A stretch of DNA of 38,983 bases. It comes from a virus. A program made the translations under genes and the position numbers. Under the pieces are notes generated by a model that saw only the letters and a list, made by a program, of their open reading frames with translations, searched no databases and was not told the DNA's origin. The stretch lies in IMG/VR virus record IMGVR_UViG_3300009103_000072, positions 1 through 38,983 of that record. One strand, 5' to 3'. Shown here piece after piece: positions 1 through 7,136 of the stretch; within the stretch, counting starts at the first letter, position 1; every line of letters starts with the position of its first letter.

Positions 1-1
1 C

Positions 2-88
2 CGCGATGCGGGCTTCAAGGTCGAGGGAAAGTGGCGGACCCATCCCGTCACCGGCCAGCGCTACATGCGCTACACCTTCAACGGCTGA
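2..88 (+). CDS. C-terminal end of an unidentified phage protein (partial)
   Basis: An open frame enters from the left edge and ends at TGA 86-88. Only 28 codons are visible, ending in the residues GQRYMRYTFNG. The stop overlaps the ATG of the next small gene in a TGATG junction, the same translational coupling seen through the rest of this operon. That is the main reason to call it coding. The fragment is basic and aromatic, and I recognise no family. The start and most of the protein lie outside the window. Confidence 0.5.
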   Translation, partial: RDAGFKVEGKWRTHPVTGQRYMRYTFNG

Positions 89-216
89 TGTTTGCCGATC
101 CCGAAGGTGATCCGCCGCAGTTTGACACCTTCGACATTCACTACCTGATCGGCCTGACGCTGATCGCCTGGGCCATGCTGCTGTCTCTCGGCTGCATCGC
201 CCGCATGACACCCTGA
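88..216 (+). CDS. Small single-pass membrane protein
   Basis: The gene encodes 42 aa. I chose ATG 88 because it overlaps the upstream stop (TGATG); an ATG at 31 in the same frame would overlap the upstream gene much more. Residues 1-17 are acidic and polar. Residues about 19-38 form one hydrophobic stretch (YLIGLTLIAWAMLLSLGCIA) that fits a transmembrane helix, with a short basic end. The topology is probably N-out or N-in single pass; I cannot tell which. Function is unknown. Tiny membrane proteins of this kind are common among phage early genes. It is followed 10 bases later by the next gene. Confidence 0.55.
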   Translation: MFADPEGDPPQFDTFDIHYLIGLTLIAWAMLLSLGCIARMTP

Positions 217-226
217 CAATTAGGAA

Positions 227-481
227 ATGCACACCGTGAATAAGTTTCTCTCGGCTCTCAAGCAGCGCCTGCTCAACGCGATCACCCCCGGCATCGGGGC
301 CATCCTCTGGACCCTTCAGAAGTTCGAGGCCCTGATCGAGGACATCATCGAGTGCGAAGAACTGAAGCTGATGCAGCTCGACGCCGCCGCCAAGGCACTC
401 GCCGCCCGCATCAAGCAGAAGAACGCGGATGTCGATGCGGCTTACAAGCTGCTCCACAAGGTCGCGGAGATGGGCAAGTGA
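227..481 (+). CDS. Small helical coiled-coil protein, unknown function
   Basis: The gene encodes 84 aa, starting at ATG 227 just after a TAGGAA purine stretch. The N-terminal third (FLSALKQRLLNAITPGIGAI) is amphipathic. The rest is strongly helical with heptad-like spacing of Leu, Ala and Ile among Glu and Lys residues, so a coiled coil is likely. There are no cysteines or enzyme motifs beyond one ECEE stretch. Its stop overlaps the GTG of the next gene (GTGA). It lies just ahead of the primase/helicase, so an early role is expected. I recognise no named family. Confidence 0.65.
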   Translation: MHTVNKFLSALKQRLLNAITPGIGAILWTLQKFEALIEDIIECEELKLMQLDAAAKALAARIKQKNADVDAAYKLLHKVAEMGK

Positions 482-936
482 TCGTCCCCGCCATCACCAA
501 GGAAAACTTCCGGGACTTCCGGACTCCGGACGGCAACCGCGTCACGGGATTCAAGGCGACCCCGCTGCATCCCCACCCCTATCTCACCTTCGAGCGTCCT
601 TGGAAGATTGATCGGTATTCAGTGGAGTCAATTGGTTGGTATGTGGACCGGAATTCGCTGCAAATTCCCGCCAGCAGCCCCTCGGTCAGGCTGGTCTATG
701 ACCCGATCACGACCATGACGCCGCCGCAGGACACAGCCGGTCGTCCCCCGTTCTGGCTCGTCTGGAACCCGCAAGGTCGATCAGTCCCGAGCTTCCGCCA
801 TCCCAGCGAGGCTTCGGCTGTTCGTGAGGCCGAGCGCCTTTCGGCTCTTGTGCCTGGCAACGAGTTCTATGTTCTCAAGGCTACCTCCAAGTCCACCACC
901 GGGAAGCCCCAGGTCCAGACAGGCTTCTTCGCCTAA
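478..936 (+). CDS. Phage hypothetical protein with aromatic C-terminal domain
   Basis: The gene encodes 152 aa. The frame is open further upstream, but GTG 478 is preferred because it forms a GTGA overlap with the preceding stop. The C-terminal part (about residues 98-145) reads WLVWNPQG, then HPSEASAVREAERLS, then EFYVLKA. This strand-helix-strand layout is common in small phage proteins that pair a W-N-P-x-G motif with an A-x-x-E-A-x-x-L helix. The N-terminal half is rich in Pro and Tyr. No catalytic motif is apparent. Position directly before the primase/helicase suggests co-expression with replication genes. Function is unknown. Confidence 0.7.
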   Translation: MIVPAITKENFRDFRTPDGNRVTGFKATPLHPHPYLTFERPWKIDRYSVESIGWYVDRNSLQIPASSPSVRLVYDPITTMTPPQDTAGRPPFWLVWNPQGRSVPSFRHPSEASAVREAERLSALVPGNEFYVLKATSKSTTGKPQVQTGFFA

Positions 937-948
937 CACCGAGTACCA

Positions 949-2628
949 ATGCCCGCAGATGACGGCGCTTCCGATAGCGTCTTCGTTGCCAAGGAACCCT
1001 GCCCCGGCTGCGGCTCCCGCAACAATCTAGCGCGGTATTCGGATGGCCACGCCCACTGTTTCACCCCGTCCTGCGACTATTTCGAGAAAGCGGACGGGGA
1101 GACAGCGCAGCGTCTGTCGGACGATGCCGCATCGCGCCCTAGGCGCACCACGTTCAATCCGATCCATTATGAAGTCGTCGGTCTCCCAAAGCGGGGACTG
1201 TCCGAACAAACCTGCCGCTTCTTCGACTACGGGGTAGGGGAGTTCAACGGCAAGCCCTGCCACTTCGCCCACTACAAGGACCCTGTAACCCGCGAACTTG
1301 TGGCGCAGAAGGTCCGCCTGCCCGCCAAAGAAGACTTCCCGGTCCTCAAGGCTGACGGGACCAAGCTGCCCCTGTTCGGTCAGCACCTGTGGCGCGGGGA
1401 TCGCCGCTCGCTCATCATCACTGAGGGCGAGATCGACGCAATGTCGGTCTCCCAGGTGCAACAGAACAAGTACCCTGTCGTCTCCCTCTCAGGAGGCGCC
1501 GGAAACAGCGTCCACGACATCAAGCGCAACTACGAGTGGCTGTGCGAGTTCGAGAAGATCGTCCTCATGTTCGACGACGATCAGCCTGGGCGCGAGGCTG
1601 CTGAAGCCTGCGCCGAGCTGCTTCCGGTGGGAAAGGTGTTCATCGCCACCATCGAAGGCTTCAAGGACGCCAACGAGGCTCTGGTCGCAGGGAAACCCTC
1701 TGCCATCACCGGAGCCTTCTGGAACGCCAAGCCCTACCAGCCCGAAGGCATCTTCACCCTCGACGACATCGAAGAGGAAGTCCTCGCCCCGGTCGAGATG
1801 GGCCGTCCGTGGTTCCTCGATAGCCTCACTAAGCTGACCTTCGGGCGCCGTGACGGGGAGGTCTACTACTTCGGCGCTGGCACCGGGATCGGCAAGACCG
1901 ACTTGTTTACCCAACAAATTGAGTACGATGTCATGGTCCTGGGCGTTCCCACGGCCTGCATCTACCTTGAGCAGCCCCCGTCCGAGACGGGCAAGCGCAT
2001 CGTAGGCAAGCACGTAGGGAAACAGTTCCATATCCCTGACGGATCATGGACCCAGGAGGAACTGACGGAGGCGTTCGCCAAGGTCAAAGCCACCGGGAAG
2101 CTGTTCTTGGGTGGCAATTTCGCGTCCGCCTCATGGGACCAGATCAAGGCTCGCATCCGCTTCATGGCGGTGGGCCTTGGGGTCAAGCACATCTTCCTCG
2201 ATCACCTTACCGCCCTCGCGGACCCTGCAAAGGAACGCGAGAGTCTGGAGATCATCACGAAGGAACTTGCGCTCCTGGCGCAGGAGCTTCGGATCATCAT
2301 CCACGTCATCTCGCACCTTTCGACCCCTGATGGGAAACCCCACGAGGAAGGCGGGCGCGTGATGCTTCGCCACTTCAAAGGCTCCCGATCCATCGGGTTC
2401 TGGGCCTTCTTCGCGTTCGGCCTCGAACGCAATCCGCAACACGATGACCCCGACATCGCCTCCCAGACGACCCTTCGATGCTTGAAGGATCGCTATACCG
2501 GACGAGCGAACGGCAAGACCATCACCCTTGGATACGACACCACTTCCGGCATCCTGTCGGAGTGCCTGTTCCCCAAGGAGGAAGGCGACAAGCCGCAGAG
2601 CTTCGCGGGTCAGTCCCTGGACGTTTGA
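949..2628 (+). CDS. T7 gp4-type DNA primase/helicase
   Basis: The gene encodes 559 aa, close to T7 gp4 (566 aa). It is predicted to be the bifunctional replisome motor that makes RNA primers and unwinds DNA 5'-3' as a ring. An N-terminal zinc-binding module has Cys18, Cys21, Cys37 and Cys42 (CPGC, then HCFTPSC). A TOPRIM domain follows with the catalytic TEGEIDAMS motif at about residue 158 and the DDDQPG metal motif near residue 206. The RecA-like helicase domain carries Walker A GAGTGIGKTD at about residues 309-318 and a FLDHLTAL Walker B-like strand. It sits four genes ahead of the matching T7-type polymerase. The start follows the previous stop by 12 bases with no strong ribosome site. 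The family assignment is firm. Confidence 0.95.
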   Translation: MPADDGASDSVFVAKEPCPGCGSRNNLARYSDGHAHCFTPSCDYFEKADGETAQRLSDDAASRPRRTTFNPIHYEVVGLPKRGLSEQTCRFFDYGVGEFNGKPCHFAHYKDPVTRELVAQKVRLPAKEDFPVLKADGTKLPLFGQHLWRGDRRSLIITEGEIDAMSVSQVQQNKYPVVSLSGGAGNSVHDIKRNYEWLCEFEKIVLMFDDDQPGREAAEACAELLPVGKVFIATIEGFKDANEALVAGKPSAITGAFWNAKPYQPEGIFTLDDIEEEVLAPVEMGRPWFLDSLTKLTFGRRDGEVYYFGAGTGIGKTDLFTQQIEYDVMVLGVPTACIYLEQPPSETGKRIVGKHVGKQFHIPDGSWTQEELTEAFAKVKATGKLFLGGNFASASWDQIKARIRFMAVGLGVKHIFLDHLTALADPAKERESLEIITKELALLAQELRIIIHVISHLSTPDGKPHEEGGRVMLRHFKGSRSIGFWAFFAFGLERNPQHDDPDIASQTTLRCLKDRYTGRANGKTITLGYDTTSGILSECLFPKEEGDKPQSFAGQSLDV

Positions 2629-2632
2629 TCCA

Positions 2633-2998
2633 ATGAACCAGTCACAACTGAAGTACGCCCGCGAGCGGGCCAAAAAGCTCTACGATAAGCGCGTCAAGGA
2701 CCTGACCGCTGCGCACACCACAGAAGCCGTGCCGATGTCGGATGACGACAAGCTCAAGGCCCTGAAGGCCGGTGCGTTCCGCATTGTCCCCGCGAAGGAT
2801 CGTCCGGAAAACGGATGGCGTTCTAGCTGGGCCAACAACGTCATCTTTCCCGGTGAAGTGAAGGGCGGTCTGAACACCAAGACCTTTGCCCCCGCGAAGG
2901 ATCAGCTCGACAAGGACTACACGGCCCTGCTCGACGAGCTGGTACTAGGGGACAATGAGCAAGCCCTGGCTCTCCTACGAGCCTTCGAGGCCGCATGA
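2633..2998 (+). CDS. Hypothetical protein between primase/helicase and polymerase
   Basis: The gene encodes 121 aa. The frame is open upstream, but ATG 2633 lies 4 bases after the primase/helicase stop and gives a sensible N-terminus (MNQSQLKYARERAKK). The first 40 residues are highly charged and helical. The middle (GWRSSWANNVIFPGEVKGG) is aromatic and glycine-rich, and the C-terminus is an acidic helix. T7-like phages often carry small unassigned genes at this position (4.3-4.7), but I see no clear match. Its stop overlaps the next start in an ATGA junction, so it is translationally coupled. Function is unknown. Confidence 0.75.
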   Translation: MNQSQLKYARERAKKLYDKRVKDLTAAHTTEAVPMSDDDKLKALKAGAFRIVPAKDRPENGWRSSWANNVIFPGEVKGGLNTKTFAPAKDQLDKDYTALLDELVLGDNEQALALLRAFEAA

Positions 2999-3189
2999 CC
3001 GACCAAGCGCGTGAACCCTCCGACATCCTCAAGGACCTTCGCGCCAAGTCCAAGCTCATCGTTCACCTTCAAGGACGCGCCAATCGTGGCGAGTTCAAGT
3101 CGATGGCCGATGCCCAGACGCTCCAGCGGACCCGTAGGGAACGCCAGCGTCTGATGGACAACTTACCGCCCCTGCGCCTCGTCAATTAG
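2995..3189 (+). CDS. Small basic helical protein
   Basis: The gene encodes 64 aa. ATG 2995 overlaps the preceding stop (ATGA). The sequence is charged, with many Arg and Lys residues (LQRTRRERQRLMDNLPPLRL near the C-terminus), so nucleic-acid binding is possible but unproven. Its last 27 bases overlap the 3' end of a convergent minus-strand zinc-ribbon gene, the only place in the replication operon where genes meet tail to tail. About 190 bases separate it from the polymerase start, and the opposite-strand gene occupies that space. No family is recognised. Confidence 0.6.
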   Translation: MTDQAREPSDILKDLRAKSKLIVHLQGRANRGEFKSMADAQTLQRTRRERQRLMDNLPPLRLVN

Positions 3190-3357
3190 GCGTTGGACCT
3201 CTGCGAGAGGCGTATCGTCCTCGAACTTAATCGTCACCCCGCAGCCTTGGCACTCGACCGTCCGTCCTAACCGAAGGGTCTTGTAGCTGACGTGCATGAC
3301 TTCCCCACAGTTGGGGCAGTCAGCGGGGAGGCGAATCTCATCCAGCTCGTTTGCCAT
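3163..3357 (-). CDS. Antisense-oriented zinc-ribbon protein
   Basis: The gene encodes 64 aa on the minus strand, inside the + strand replication operon. The product has two CxxC knuckles, CPNC at about residues 14-17 and CQGC at about 36-39, separated by a basic strand (SYKTLRLGRTVE). A charged helical tail (TPLAEVQRLIDEA) follows. This is a classic two-knuckle zinc ribbon followed by a helix, a layout found in many small phage and plasmid proteins. Real coding is supported by the coherent domain and by the absence of any + strand gene from 3190 to 3381. A GGGGTAGG stretch about 8 bases upstream could serve as ribosome site. The promoter is not identified. It might act as a regulator or nucleic-acid binder. 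Confidence 0.65.
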   Translation of the reverse strand: MANELDEIRLPADCPNCGEVMHVSYKTLRLGRTVECQGCGVTIKFEDDTPLAEVQRLIDEAQGR

Positions 3358-3381
3358 CGCGCAAACCTACCCCAACAAAGA

Positions 3382-5259
3382 ATGCTACGCTACATTTCCG
3401 ACACGGAAGCCAATGGTTTCCTTGAGGATGCTACACGCATCCATTGCGCGGTCCTCGTCAACATTGATACCGGCGAGGCCCGCGGCTTCCGCCCCCATGA
3501 GATCAGCGAATACCTCGACGAGCTGGCTAAGGCCGATGAGGTCTGGGGTCACAACTGGATCAAGTACGACGGCCCGCTGATCCGCAAGCTCCACCCGCAG
3601 GCCAAGCTGCCCCCCTTTGAGGGGGACACAATGGTCCTCTCGCGCCTGATCCACCCTGACATCAAGTCCTCCGACTTCGTGCGGGCAAAGCTCTGGAGGG
3701 ATTACTCCGAGCATGAAGCCGCCCAGGTCGAAAGGATCGAGGCGAACCTTCAGCCGATCCCTTGGCGGCACCCCGTACCCGCTCCGTTCCCTGCCAAGCT
3801 CATCGGGTCCTACTCGCTGGCTGCGTGGGGCTACCGCCTTGGGGAACACAAGGGCGACTACAGCCTCGGGTTCGACCGCTTCAACGAAGAGATGTTCGAC
3901 TACATGATGCAGGACGGGGCGGTCACGCTCCTGCTGTATCAGAAGCTCATGGCGCACGAGCCTTCGGCGCTATCGGTCGAGCTTGAACACCGCATCGCCC
4001 GGCTCTGTTTCCAGATCGAGACCAACGGCTTCCCGTTCAACGAGAAGGCCGCGATCGACCTCCACGGGCGCCTCGTGGACGAGCGTGAACAGCTCCGCGT
4101 GGAGTTGCTCAACCTCTTCCCCAACTGGAAGGTCCGCCTCCCGAACTTCATCCCGAAGCGCAACAACGCGACCAAGGGTTACATCGCTGGACAGCCTGTC
4201 GAGCGGTGGAAGGAAGTCGAGTTCAACCCGGCGTCACGCGATCATATCGCTGACCGTCTGACCGCCAAGTACGGATGGAAGCCACAGGTTTTCACCGACA
4301 ACGGCAAACCTGTCGTGGACGATGACGTCCTGTCCGTCCTTCCCTTTCCCGAGGCCCAGAAGCTCGCTCGGTTCTTCCTGCTCGAAAAGCGTATCGGCCA
4401 GTTGGCCGAGGGGAACCAGGCGTGGCTGAAGGTCTGCAAGCACGGTAAAATCCATGCCCGCTACACCCCGAATGGCACCGTCACCGGACGGTCGACCCAC
4501 TCTCACCCCAACATTTCGCAAGTCCCCCGTGTTTCGAGTGAGTTCGGACGGGACTGTCGAGCGCTGTTCCATGTTCCTCAGGGATGGGTACAGCTTGGCG
4601 CAGACCAGAGCGGCCTCGAACTAAGGGCGCTCGCCAGCGACCTGTCTGGTCTGGCGGGTGACGGTGGAAACTACGCCCGAATTGTCACTCAAGGTGACGT
4701 TCATACCACAAACCAGTTGGCTGCTGGACTGTCCACCAGAGACGGCGCCAAGACCTTCATCTACGCCTTCCTCTACGGAGCGGGCGATGAGAAGATTGGT
4801 TCAATTGTTGGTAAGGGAAGGGAAGCTGGACGCAAGCTGAAGGCTGCGTTCCTCGCTAAGACCCCCGGCCTCGACGCCCTCCTGAAGATCGTCAAGGGCG
4901 CCGCCAAGCGCGGCTTCATCAAGGGGATCGACGGGCGGAAGATCCCCATTCGCTCCGAACACTCTGCTCTCAACATGCGTCTTCAGAACGCAGGTGCCGT
5001 CGTGTGCAAGCAATGGGGATGCGATTGGGATGACGCTCTCAAGGCCACTGGCCTGCGTCATGGCTGGGATGGGGACTACGTGTTCCTCTCGTGGAGCCAC
5101 GATGAATACCAGCTCGCAGTCCGTGACGACCCCGAACTGATCGAAACGGTCAAGCGCATCGGCATCGAAACCGGGCGCAACGCCGGCCTCCCCTTCAACT
5201 TCCAGTGCCCTCTCGACGTAGACGTAAAGGTCGGTCGCAATTGGGCCGAGTGCCACTGA
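3382..5259 (+). CDS. T7 gp5-type family A DNA polymerase
   Basis: The gene encodes 625 aa, somewhat shorter than T7 gp5 (704 aa). It is the replicative polymerase with proofreading exonuclease. ATG 3382 gives MLRYISDTEANG, matching the T7 N-terminus, with exonuclease metal residues Asp7 and Glu9. Later exonuclease motifs include NWIKYDGP and YMMQDGAVT. Polymerase motif A is GADQSGLELRALA (about 406-418). Motif B begins at Arg453 (RDGAKTFIYAFLYG). Motif C is SHDE, with His573, Asp574 and Glu575. The C-terminus GRNWAECH mirrors T7's GPNWAICH. T7 gp5 uses host thioredoxin for processivity; the thumb insertion that binds it is not obvious here, so that dependence is uncertain. The family assignment is secure. 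The stop overlaps the next start (TGATG). Confidence 0.96.
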   Translation: MLRYISDTEANGFLEDATRIHCAVLVNIDTGEARGFRPHEISEYLDELAKADEVWGHNWIKYDGPLIRKLHPQAKLPPFEGDTMVLSRLIHPDIKSSDFVRAKLWRDYSEHEAAQVERIEANLQPIPWRHPVPAPFPAKLIGSYSLAAWGYRLGEHKGDYSLGFDRFNEEMFDYMMQDGAVTLLLYQKLMAHEPSALSVELEHRIARLCFQIETNGFPFNEKAAIDLHGRLVDEREQLRVELLNLFPNWKVRLPNFIPKRNNATKGYIAGQPVERWKEVEFNPASRDHIADRLTAKYGWKPQVFTDNGKPVVDDDVLSVLPFPEAQKLARFFLLEKRIGQLAEGNQAWLKVCKHGKIHARYTPNGTVTGRSTHSHPNISQVPRVSSEFGRDCRALFHVPQGWVQLGADQSGLELRALASDLSGLAGDGGNYARIVTQGDVHTTNQLAAGLSTRDGAKTFIYAFLYGAGDEKIGSIVGKGREAGRKLKAAFLAKTPGLDALLKIVKGAAKRGFIKGIDGRKIPIRSEHSALNMRLQNAGAVVCKQWGCDWDDALKATGLRHGWDGDYVFLSWSHDEYQLAVRDDPELIETVKRIGIETGRNAGLPFNFQCPLDVDVKVGRNWAECH

Positions 5260-5441
5260 TGACCCAGCCCTATGAACGATATGCCTGCGAGGCAGGAACT
5301 ACCTGCGCCTGCAAGCGCGGGAAAGCGAGCCGCTATGACGGAAAGTGCGGCCATTGCCGCTCTCACCGCGAAGAGTGGAAGCACCAACAGCGCCTCAAGC
5401 AGCCATCGTTCTTGGGGCTGACCACAGAACAAGAACCATGA
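5259..5441 (+). CDS. Small cysteine-rich (putative zinc-binding) protein
   Basis: The gene encodes 60 aa. I chose ATG 5259 because it overlaps the polymerase stop by one base. It has five cysteines in the order CEAGTTCACK, then CGHC, followed by a basic helix (RSHREEWKHQQRLKQ). This spacing fits a compact zinc knuckle. The C-terminus is followed immediately by the overlapping start of another cysteine-rich protein (ATGA). Two adjacent zinc-type microproteins right behind the polymerase could bind nucleic acid or replication proteins, but this is inference. No named family is recognised. Confidence 0.65.
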   Translation: MTQPYERYACEAGTTCACKRGKASRYDGKCGHCRSHREEWKHQQRLKQPSFLGLTTEQEP

Positions 5442-5611
5442 CCAAGAAACCCTCCTTCCGGCAGGTGGTGAACGCCAAGTGCCGTGAGTGCATCTACGAC
5501 CCCATCGCCGGGGGCGGGACTTGGCGGGAGCAAGTAGGCTCCTGCGCCAACGTGAACTGCGCCCTGCATCCTCTTCGCCCCATGCCATCCTCAAAGCGGA
5601 AAGCCGCCTGA
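5438..5611 (+). CDS. Small zinc-binding phage protein (GTWREQV type)
   Basis: The gene encodes 57 aa, starting at ATG 5438, which overlaps the previous stop. It has the motif CRECIYDP, a GGGTWREQV turn, then SCANVNCALHPLRP. The pattern CxxC-D-P-GTWREQV-C-x4-C-x-LHPxRP recurs in small phage proteins from many hosts, as I recall. The four cysteines probably hold one zinc. The role is unknown; the usual setting is the replication or recombination region. The gene continues the chain of one-zinc proteins after the polymerase. Its stop overlaps the start of the oxygenase-like gene. Confidence 0.75.
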   Translation: MTKKPSFRQVVNAKCRECIYDPIAGGGTWREQVGSCANVNCALHPLRPMPSSKRKAA

Positions 5612-6255
5612 TGTTTACCCTCGACACCCCCAAATTGATTGCCCGCACGGCGCTCAATTTCGAGCCGACCGTGCTCGAAGTAGGCACCTGCGGTCTGTTC
5701 CGTGCGCCTCTCCATCTTGCGTCGCAGCTCATGCCCTCAATGCGGGGGCTGATCGAAACCGCTCCTGTCTCGGACCCCGACAATTGGGAACTGGACATCA
5801 AGGTCCACATGCTGATGCCGGGGCAGTTCCCCTGCATTCCCAACTGGCATTGCGACAACGTGCCGCGAGACGAGAGTGGCCTTCGCTACGACCTCGTGCG
5901 GGACGACGTGCCGCCGATGTATCTGTGGATCAGCGCTGGACCTGAGACGGAGTTCCTGGCGAACCCGCTCGTCATGGATCACCGACCCGGATCACACCAA
6001 GAGGTCGCCCGCTTCATTCAGTCTCTTGAGCCGCGCAGTGCGCTGCCTGGCGGGGTCGAGACGAGGACCATCGAGCCGAACGCTTGGTATTCGATGGACC
6101 AGACGACCCCGCACCGCGGCACCCAAGCGTCCAAGGCAGGGTGGCGGGTATTTGCCCGCCTCACGCCTAAGGTCCTTGCCCCGGCTCGCCCGGTCAACTC
6201 GGTCATCCGCCGCCACGCTCAGGTCTATCTGGACGCTGTGGAGTTCGGCTGGTGA
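5611..6255 (+). CDS. Putative 2OG-Fe(II) oxygenase-like protein
   Basis: The gene encodes 214 aa. ATG 5611 overlaps the previous stop; the frame is open upstream but overlaps the gene before it. The product carries the facial-triad pattern of Fe(II)/2-oxoglutarate oxygenases: His80-x-Asp82 (NWHCDN), distal His168 (TTPHRG) and Arg179 eleven residues later, the usual place for the 2OG-carboxylate ligand. Strands between them (PPMYLWISAG, NAWYSMDQ, WRVFARL) fit a double-stranded beta-helix. It is surrounded by DNA polymerase, ThyX and dNTP hydrolases, so a nucleotide or DNA base is a possible substrate. That is inference; it could also modify protein or be non-enzymatic. It is followed by a GTGA overlap. 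Confidence 0.6.
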   Translation: MFTLDTPKLIARTALNFEPTVLEVGTCGLFRAPLHLASQLMPSMRGLIETAPVSDPDNWELDIKVHMLMPGQFPCIPNWHCDNVPRDESGLRYDLVRDDVPPMYLWISAGPETEFLANPLVMDHRPGSHQEVARFIQSLEPRSALPGGVETRTIEPNAWYSMDQTTPHRGTQASKAGWRVFARLTPKVLAPARPVNSVIRRHAQVYLDAVEFGW

Positions 6256-6518
6256 ACGAGATCGTCCCCTATGATCCCCCCAAGCTCCTGACGGAGCGAG
6301 AGGTTCGAGCCGCTGGCGTAGTGTCCAATCGCCGCTCCAATATCCGCTACGCTCTCGAAGGCGTTCAGTCGGCCACGCTGACCGTGCGCGACGAGCGTGG
6401 ATCGGCCCTAAACCTCACCCTGAACCTCCCCAAGAATGACGCTGAGGCCCTGCTCGCCTTCCTGGTGGAACGCGACGAGCAGTTCCTGACAGCCCTCAAC
6501 ATCGAGCTTGAACCATGA
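6252..6518 (+). CDS. Hypothetical protein
   Basis: The gene encodes 88 aa, starting at GTG 6252 inside the previous stop (GTGA). The product opens with MNEIVPYDPPKLLTEREVRA. It then has two likely beta-strands, SATLTVRDERGSALNLTLNL, and ends in a helix (NDAEALLAFLVERDEQFLTA). A small alpha/beta fold is likely. There are no cysteines or catalytic motifs. It sits directly before a MazG-like hydrolase and is coupled to it by another ATGA. Function is unknown. Confidence 0.65.
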   Translation: MNEIVPYDPPKLLTEREVRAAGVVSNRRSNIRYALEGVQSATLTVRDERGSALNLTLNLPKNDAEALLAFLVERDEQFLTALNIELEP

Positions 6519-6805
6519 ACGAGACCCCTGACACCATCCGCCATTGGGCGGTGGATACCTTCGGGCTGGCTAAGATTAGCCGCATCCTAGAACGAACCGG
6601 CGAAGAACTGGTGGAACTTAATGATGCGTTCGTTGCGAACGACGCGGATGCCATCATCGAAGAAGCTGCCGATGTCGTCATCACCCTCTGCAACCTTCCG
6701 GGTCTTCAGGCCGCTATCGACGCCAAGATGGCGAAGAACCGTGCCCGCAAGTGGCAGGTGATGGGCGACGGCACCGGCTACCATATCAAGGAACCAACGG
6801 CATGA
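6515..6805 (+). CDS. MazG-like nucleotide pyrophosphohydrolase
   Basis: The gene encodes 96 aa, starting at ATG 6515 (ATGA overlap). It is predicted to hydrolyse (d)NTPs to monophosphate and pyrophosphate. The all-alpha MazG signature is visible: a first acidic motif GEELVELNDAF at about residues 29-39, then EEAADVVITLCNL at about 50-62 giving the second E-E-x-x-D cluster. A basic end KMAKNRARKW closes it, as in many phage MazG-like proteins. The length matches single-domain members. Such enzymes may clean the dNTP pool or lower alarmone levels. The operon also has RNR, ThyX and a second hydrolase, which favours a dNTP-pool role here. The exact substrate cannot be read from sequence. Confidence 0.8.
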   Translation: MNETPDTIRHWAVDTFGLAKISRILERTGEELVELNDAFVANDADAIIEEAADVVITLCNLPGLQAAIDAKMAKNRARKWQVMGDGTGYHIKEPTA

Positions 6806-6867
6806 ACGCAGCCGTTATCCTGCTCATCGTAGCAGTCGCCGCAGGGTGGTCCGTACCATGCCTGTGA
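6802..6867 (+). CDS. 21-residue hydrophobic peptide
   Basis: ATG 6802 overlaps the stop of the MazG-like gene (ATGA). It opens a 21-codon frame, MNAAVILLIVAVAAGWSVPCL, ending at TGA 6865-6867. The first 15 residues form one hydrophobic segment long enough to enter the membrane. The stop overlaps the start region of the next gene. The coupled start and hydrophobic content are the only evidence. It may be a leader peptide or a membrane micropeptide, or it may be chance. Confidence 0.35.
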   Translation: MNAAVILLIVAVAAGWSVPCL

Positions 6868-7136
6868 CCCGCAAGTTTCCGAAGGAACAGATGCTCGCCG
6901 TTCTCTGGGAGGACGCCGGGGTCATCATCTCCGACGAGGTTTACGATACCTCGCGCTGGTCGATCCATCACGAGCTGATCTTCCAGATCGACGGTAAGAC
7001 CTACCAGACGACCTACAGCGTCGGTGCAACCGAAAGCCAGGACGAAAGCCCGTGGGATTACGAGCGCGAAGTCGAGTGCACTGAGGTCCATGCCGTCCGC
7101 AAGGAAGTCGTGGTCTGGGAGCCGGTGGAAGCATGA
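6858..7136 (+). CDS. Hypothetical beta-rich protein
   Basis: The gene encodes 92 aa from ATG 6858; a GTG at 6846 in the same frame is an alternative. An AGGGTGG purine stretch sits about 10 bases before ATG 6858. The product has alternating strands (WSIHHELIFQIDGKTYQTTYS) followed by a very acidic C-terminal half (SQDESPWDYEREVECTEVHA). It contains one cysteine. It looks like a small beta-sandwich or OB-like fold, but I do not recognise it. It overlaps the ThyX start by 4 bases and so is coupled to thymidylate synthesis. Confidence 0.6.
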   Translation: MPVTRKFPKEQMLAVLWEDAGVIISDEVYDTSRWSIHHELIFQIDGKTYQTTYSVGATESQDESPWDYEREVECTEVHAVRKEVVVWEPVEA

